Positions 1 to 7,111 of a stretch of DNA of 7,111 nucleotides are shown here, in pieces. A model generated the notes under the pieces. It had not been told where the DNA came from. It saw only the letters and a list, made by a program, of their open reading frames with translations, and ran no database searches. This DNA comes from Actinomycetes bacterium (lineage in GTDB: Bacteria; Actinomycetota; Actinomycetes; Actinomycetales; Cellulomonadaceae): contig JAEXEM010000332.1 in NCBI GenBank assembly GCA_023401045.1, forward strand, positions 1 to 7,111. The letters are read 5' to 3'. The stretch's first letter is position 1. Each line of letters starts with the position of its first letter. The position numbers and the translations under genes were made by a program.

Positions 1-1748
<1,748 letters not shown>

Positions 1749-1818
1749 TCACCGGCGAATCTGCAACGGGTGTCGGCGCCCGGCCCGGACCCGCGTCCCC
1801 TGCTGGGGTGCGGCACCG

Positions 1819-1833
1819 GGCCGGGGCTCGGCC
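1819..1833 (-). other. Short GC hairpin abutting the rpoB stop codon
   Basis: GGCCG and CGGCC form a perfect 5-bp stem around a 5-nt loop, starting at the base after the rpoB TGA (1836-1834). No U-rich run follows. A second small inverted repeat (GGTG/CACC) lies just beyond, at 1807-1817. The rpoB-rpoC gap is 121 bp. The hairpin could be an RNA processing or partial-termination site, or simply a by-product of GC-rich sequence. It is unlikely to be a full terminator because rpoC must be expressed. Confidence 0.4.
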
Positions 1834-5340
<3,507 letters not shown>

Positions 5341-5352
5341 GAGGGGTCCTTC
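5341..5352 (-). promoter_or_regulatory. Ribosome binding site for the TTG start of rpoB
   Basis: GGGAAGGA ends 6 nt before TTG on the minus strand (GAAGGA at 5352-5347). This is a strong, well-spaced Shine-Dalgarno. It supports the TTG at 5340 as the true start despite the rare codon. Confidence 0.85.
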
Positions 5353-5390
5353 CCTGCGGATCGTGGCACGCTGCGCCGCCTGGCGGAGAA

Positions 5391-5413
5391 CGACCCCCGG
5401 CCTCGACCCCCGG
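5391..5413 (-). repeat. Tandem 10-bp direct repeat in the rpoB leader, with an upstream complementary segment
   Basis: On the minus strand CCGGGGGTCG occurs twice, at 5413-5404 and 5400-5391, separated by AGG (13-bp period). Earlier in the same predicted leader, CGACCCCGG (5446-5438) is complementary to either copy: nine pairs with one bulged G. The first copy would close a loop of about 24 nt and the second a loop of about 37 nt, so the two pairings exclude each other. The repeats lie in the predicted 5-prime UTR, about 40-75 nt upstream of the rpoB ribosome binding site. A regulatory role is inference only. Confidence 0.5.
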
Positions 5414-5486
5414 TGACGACGCGCACGTACGTCGGCTCCGGGGTCGGGATATCTGAGATCGCGGGCACAGGCCAGCGCAAAGCGCT

Positions 5487-5515
5487 AGCGTACGCGTGCG
5501 AGCGCACGAATGCAA
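5487..5515 (-). promoter_or_regulatory. Candidate housekeeping-sigma promoter for rpoBC
   Basis: The minus strand has a -35-like TTGCAT (5515-5510), a 17-bp spacer and a -10 TACGCT (5492-5487). This fits the TTGNNN/TANNNT pattern of actinobacterial housekeeping promoters with ideal spacing. The expected transcription start is near 5480-5478, giving a leader of roughly 140 nt before rpoB. The spacer contains the inverted repeat GTGCG-CT-CGCAC (5507-5496). The start region contains AGCGC-TTT-GCGCT (5486-5474). Position between the rplL hairpins and rpoB makes it a natural rpoBC promoter. I saw no competing TANNNT element upstream in the gap. Confidence 0.65.
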
Positions 5516-5691
5516 GGCCCCCAGCATCTCCAGGGTCGCGACCTCGTTGTCGCGGTGACCATGGTGGCACACCCACGGGGTCCTGCGCCCGGCCGACCGC
5601 CCCACCGCCCGCATGCAGCGCCGTGACCTGCGACGGCGCACCGCGCGGTGGACCCGCCGTCGCACGTCCGTGGTCGACGCCCCGGGACGCG
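5516..5691. other. Rest of the rplL-rpoB gap, no gene seen
   Basis: The rplL-rpoB gap is 429 bp (5341-5769). Between the promoter and the large hairpin I see no convincing coding sequence on either strand. Frames open here lack recognisable protein sequence and merely extend shadows of rpoB and rplL. There is a modest inverted repeat CGCGAC/GTCGCG (5537-5542 with 5549-5554) and an 8-bp palindrome ACCATGGT (5558-5565). Neither has a function I can assign. Confidence 0.6.
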
Positions 5692-5728
5692 ACGAGGCCC
5701 GCACCCCCGAGCGGGGTGCGGGCCTCGT
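5692..5728 (-). terminator. Strong U-less terminator or attenuator hairpin downstream of rplL
   Basis: A perfect 16-bp stem (arms 5692-5707 and 5713-5728) closes on a 5-nt loop, about 41 nt past the rplL stop. One arm reads ACGAGGCCCGCACCCC. The bases after the stem on the minus strand (CGCGTCCCGG) lack a U-run, as in many high-GC actinobacterial terminators. Placed between the stalk-protein genes and the rpoB promoter, it probably stops or sharply reduces read-through into rpoBC. In E. coli an attenuator is known in the equivalent rplL-rpoB gap. Confidence 0.75.
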
Positions 5729-5737
5729 GCGGCAGGA

Positions 5738-5760
5738 CGCCCGTCAGCGCGTGACGGGCG
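5738..5760 (-). terminator. First of two tandem hairpins after the rplL stop
   Basis: Arms CGCCCGTCA (5760-5752 read on the minus strand) and TGACGGGCG (5746-5738) form a perfect 9-bp stem with a 5-nt loop, beginning 9 nt after the rplL TGA (5772-5770). No U-tract follows. It may cooperate with the longer hairpin downstream in termination, or protect the 3-prime end of the rplJL mRNA. Confidence 0.55.
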
Positions 5761-5769
5761 CCCGCGACG

Positions 5770-6165
5770 TCACTTGAGGACGACGGTGGCGCCGGCGCCC
5801 TCGAGGGCAGCCTTGGCCTTGTCCGCGGTCTCCTTGTTGACACCCTCGAGAACCGGCTTCGGCGCGCCGTCGACGAGGTCCTTGGCCTCCTTGAGGCCGA
5901 GGCTCGTGAGCGTGCGCACCTCCTTGATGACCTGGATCTTCTTGTCGCCGGCCGCCTCGAGGACGACGTCGAACGAGTCCTTCTCCTCCTCGGCCGGGGC
6001 GTCGCCGCCCGCGCCACCGGCGGCCGGGGCCGCGACCGCGACGGCGGCCGGGGCGGCAGCGGTGACCTCGAAGGTCTCCTCGAAGGCCTTGACGAACTCG
6101 GAGAGCTCGATGAGCGTGAGCTCCTTGAACGCGTCGATGAGCTCGTCGGTGGTGAGCTTCGCCAT
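5770..6165 (-). CDS. rplL: 50S ribosomal protein L7/L12
   Basis: This is the multi-copy ribosomal stalk protein that recruits and activates translation GTPases such as EF-Tu and EF-G. It is complete at 131 residues, normal for an actinobacterial L7/L12. Residues 1-33 ([20 protein letters not shown] onward) form the helical dimerisation domain that docks on L10. Residues about 35-60 are an Ala/Gly/Pro-rich flexible hinge. Residues about 62-131 form the globular factor-binding domain: [20 protein letters not shown], then [18 protein letters not shown]77, I80, K81, R84 and K95 match the factor-contact positions of the E. coli protein. The ATG at 6165 has GAAGGA 9 nt upstream. It follows rplJ by 93 bp and is probably co-transcribed with it. 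L7/L12 is needed at several copies per ribosome, so stronger translation or mRNA stability than for rplJ would be expected. Confidence 0.98.
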   Translation of the reverse strand: MAKLTTDELIDAFKELTLIELSEFVKAFEETFEVTAAAPAAVAVAAPAAGGAGGDAPAEEEKDSFDVVLEAAGDKKIQVIKEVRTLTSLGLKEAKDLVDGAPKPVLEGVNKETADKAKAALEGAGATVVLK

Positions 6166-6191
6166 GATGGCGGTTCCTTCCGTTCGGACCC

Positions 6192-6213
6192 CCCGCCCTG
6201 GTCGGACGGCGGG
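6192..6213 (-). other. Hairpin in the rplJ-rplL gap
   Basis: CCCGCC and GGCGGG form a 6-bp stem with a 10-nt loop in the 93-bp spacer, about 12 nt before the rplL Shine-Dalgarno. It could influence rplL translation or RNA processing between the two cistrons. It is short and may be coincidental in this base composition. Confidence 0.3.
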
Positions 6214-6258
6214 AGTGCTGGGGGCTTGCTACGAGAGCGTGCGGCCGGAGCGTCGGGC

Positions 6259-6786
6259 TCAGGCTGCGGCGTCGGACTCCTGCTTGGCACGCAGGGCCTC
6301 GACGGTGCGCACGGCCTGCGAGGCAGGAGCCGTGAACAGGTACGCGGCCTGGTAGAGCTTGGCCTTCATCGCGCCGGCCGCCTTGGCCAGCAGCACCTCG
6401 CGGGACTCGAGGTCCGCGAGCTTGGTGATGTCCGCAGCGGTCATCGGGCGGCCGTCGAGGACGCCCCCCTTGATGACCAGTGCGGGGTTCGCCTTGGCGA
6501 AGTCACGCAGACCCTTGGCGGCCTCGACCGGGTCGCCGTCGACGAAGGCGATCGCCGACGGGCCCGCGAGCGCGTCGTCGAGGCCGTCGATGCCGGCTTC
6601 CTTGGCCGCGATCGCGGTCAGCGTGTTCTTCACCACGGCGTACTGCGCGTTGCCGCCGAGCGCCTTGCGCAGCGTCTTGAGCTGCGCGACGGTGAGCCCG
6701 CGGTACTCGGTCAGCACGGCCGCGTTCGAGCCGCGGAAGCGCTCCGCCAGCTCCGCGACAGCGGCAGCCTTGTCCGGCCTCGCCAT
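6259..6786 (-). CDS. rplJ: 50S ribosomal protein L10
   Basis: L10 anchors the L7/L12 dimers to 23S rRNA at the base of the ribosomal stalk and, in the family, can repress its own mRNA by binding the leader. The protein is complete at 175 residues, normal length. It starts [20 protein letters not shown] and continues with the conserved [20 protein letters not shown] and YAVVKNTL elements of the RNA-binding N-terminal domain. The C-terminal part, from about residue 136 ([20 protein letters not shown] onward), is Ala-rich and helical, and forms the L7/L12-docking tail. The ATG at 6786 has GGAAGGA 5 nt upstream. The frame stays open further upstream, but that extension has no L10 similarity and would reach the predicted transcription start, so ATG is preferred. 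It is first gene of the rplJ-rplL pair. Confidence 0.97.
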   Translation of the reverse strand: MARPDKAAAVAELAERFRGSNAAVLTEYRGLTVAQLKTLRKALGGNAQYAVVKNTLTAIAAKEAGIDGLDDALAGPSAIAFVDGDPVEAAKGLRDFAKANPALVIKGGVLDGRPMTAADITKLADLESREVLLAKAAGAMKAKLYQAAYLFTAPASQAVRTVEALRAKQESDAAA

Positions 6787-7001
6787 GGCAATCCTTCCGA
6801 TGGTGGTGCCACCGGTCTGCCGAAACGTCCGCTGAACGACGAAGAGCCCCGCGCAGGCGCGGGGCTCGGTGGATGACGACGGTCCTCGGACGTGGTCCGA
6901 CGACGTGTCGTCGTGCATGGAGCTCTCGCCTGCGCTGGCCCCCGCGTGGTGCGGAGCTTCGGTCGGTCCGAGAACGGGCCGACGACCGGCGGTCTTGGGC
7001 C
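6787..7001 (-). promoter_or_regulatory. Structured rplJ leader, candidate L10(L12) autoregulatory region
   Basis: The predicted untranslated leader is about 210 nt and rich in inverted repeats. Near its 5-prime end GGGCC-CAA-GACC-GCC-GGTC-GTC-GGCCC can form a two-part stem. Its AAGACCGCCGGTCG core (6996-6983) resembles what I recall of L10 leader RNAs, but that is memory and not a search. Next come CGGTCG/CGACCG, a GACGAC/GTCGTC hairpin (about 6912-6899) and TCGGAC-CAC-GTCCGA (6900-6886), then a terminator-like hairpin. A second GTCGTC (6880-6875) offers an alternative partner for GACGAC. L10-L12 leader control is established in E. coli and B. subtilis. Applying it here is inference. Confidence 0.5.
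6844..6867 (-). terminator. Terminator-like hairpin inside the rplJ leader (possible attenuator)
   Basis: On the minus strand GAGCCCCGCG-CCTG-CGCGGGGCTC forms a perfect 10-bp stem with a tetraloop, followed by TTCGTCGTTC, a moderately U-rich stretch. It sits 57 nt before the rplJ ATG. If transcription starts near 7001 it lies within the leader and would act as an attenuator. If the real rplJ promoter is closer to the gene, it could instead terminate an upstream transcript. Confidence 0.6.
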
Positions 7002-7006
7002 CCACG

Positions 7007-7036
7007 AGACTACGGCACGGACGCGCGGTCGACCAA
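7007..7036 (-). promoter_or_regulatory. Candidate housekeeping-sigma promoter for rplJL
   Basis: The minus strand has TTGGTC (7036-7031), an 18-bp spacer and TAGTCT (7012-7007), fitting TTGNNN/TANNNT. Transcription would start near 7001 at a G within CGTGGGG. The sequence after the -10 is GC-rich, as is common at ribosomal-protein promoters. It is the best promoter-like element I see between the right edge and rplJ. Confidence 0.55.
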
Positions 7037-7111
7037 ATCCCCGGTTCATCGCGGTACCCACCGCGGCGGCTCCGGCCGGCTCCCGCCGCAGCGGCGGCGC
7101 GGGGCGGCGCG
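7037..7111. other. GC-rich edge upstream of the rplJ promoter, with two inverted repeats
   Basis: No gene is visible at this edge. Two inverted repeats occur: CGCGGT/ACCGCG with a 4-nt loop (7050-7065), and CCGCCG/CGGCGG with a 3-nt loop (7083-7097). Neither is followed by a T-run on either strand. They could belong to the 3-prime end of a neighbouring transcription unit outside the window, or be low-complexity GC sequence. Confidence 0.35.

Noticed and set aside
5449..5479. A second rpoB promoter using TTGCGC and the ATCTCAGATATC region as a -10.
   Set aside because: No TANNNT hexamer occurs at acceptable spacing. The TTGCAT/TACGCT pair just upstream is far better.
5648..6876. Plus-strand open frames opposite rplL and rplJ (5648-6355, 6226-6876, 6359-6835).
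   Set aside because: They are low-complexity complements of the Ala-rich ribosomal protein genes with no recognisable family.
6787..7005. An N-terminal extension of L10 to a start at 7005, giving 248 residues.
   Set aside because: L10 is normally about 170-180 residues, the extension has no L10 similarity, it would begin at the predicted transcription start, and the ATG at 6786 has a strong Shine-Dalgarno.

Overview
This is a conserved housekeeping locus from a high-GC Gram-positive bacterium (Actinomycetota). Base composition is strongly GC-rich throughout. RpoB and RpoC are of actinobacterial type: RpoC has the long coiled-coil insert after the N-terminal zinc site, and its metal-binding motif falls at the same residue numbers I recall for the Mycobacterium tuberculosis protein. 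Overall protein character suggests Micrococcales, perhaps Cellulomonadaceae, but that finer placement is an impression and not a measurement.

Every real gene lies on the minus strand, so the locus reads from right to left. At 7111-7037 is GC-rich DNA with two short inverted repeats. A candidate promoter (7036-7007) is followed by a leader of about 210 nt with several hairpins, one of them terminator-like (6867-6844). Then come rplJ (L10, 6786-6259), a 93-bp gap and rplL (L7/L12, 6165-5770). Two tandem hairpins follow the rplL stop, the second with a perfect 16-bp stem. A good TANNNT-type promoter (5515-5487) and a leader of about 140 nt with a direct repeat precede rpoB (5340-1834, complete, 1168 aa). 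After a 121-bp gap, rpoC starts at 1712 and runs off the left edge with 570 codons present.

The genes form two functional blocks. L10 and L7/L12 together make the ribosomal stalk, which recruits translation GTPases. RpoB and RpoC are the beta and beta-prime subunits that form the RNA polymerase active site. The hairpins between the blocks and the rpoB-proximal promoter suggest that polymerase expression is partly uncoupled from stalk-protein expression. The rplJ leader is a likely place for autoregulation by the L10-L12 complex. All four genes share a GAAGGA Shine-Dalgarno core. Both polymerase genes start with TTG, while both ribosomal genes start with ATG.

I found no undescribed system, mobile element, CRISPR array or RNA gene. 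The very long plus-strand open frames opposite rpoB and rpoC are high-GC antisense shadows. The parts worth a second look are the non-coding ones: the rplJ leader, the rplL-rpoB hairpins and promoter, and the repeat-containing rpoB leader.
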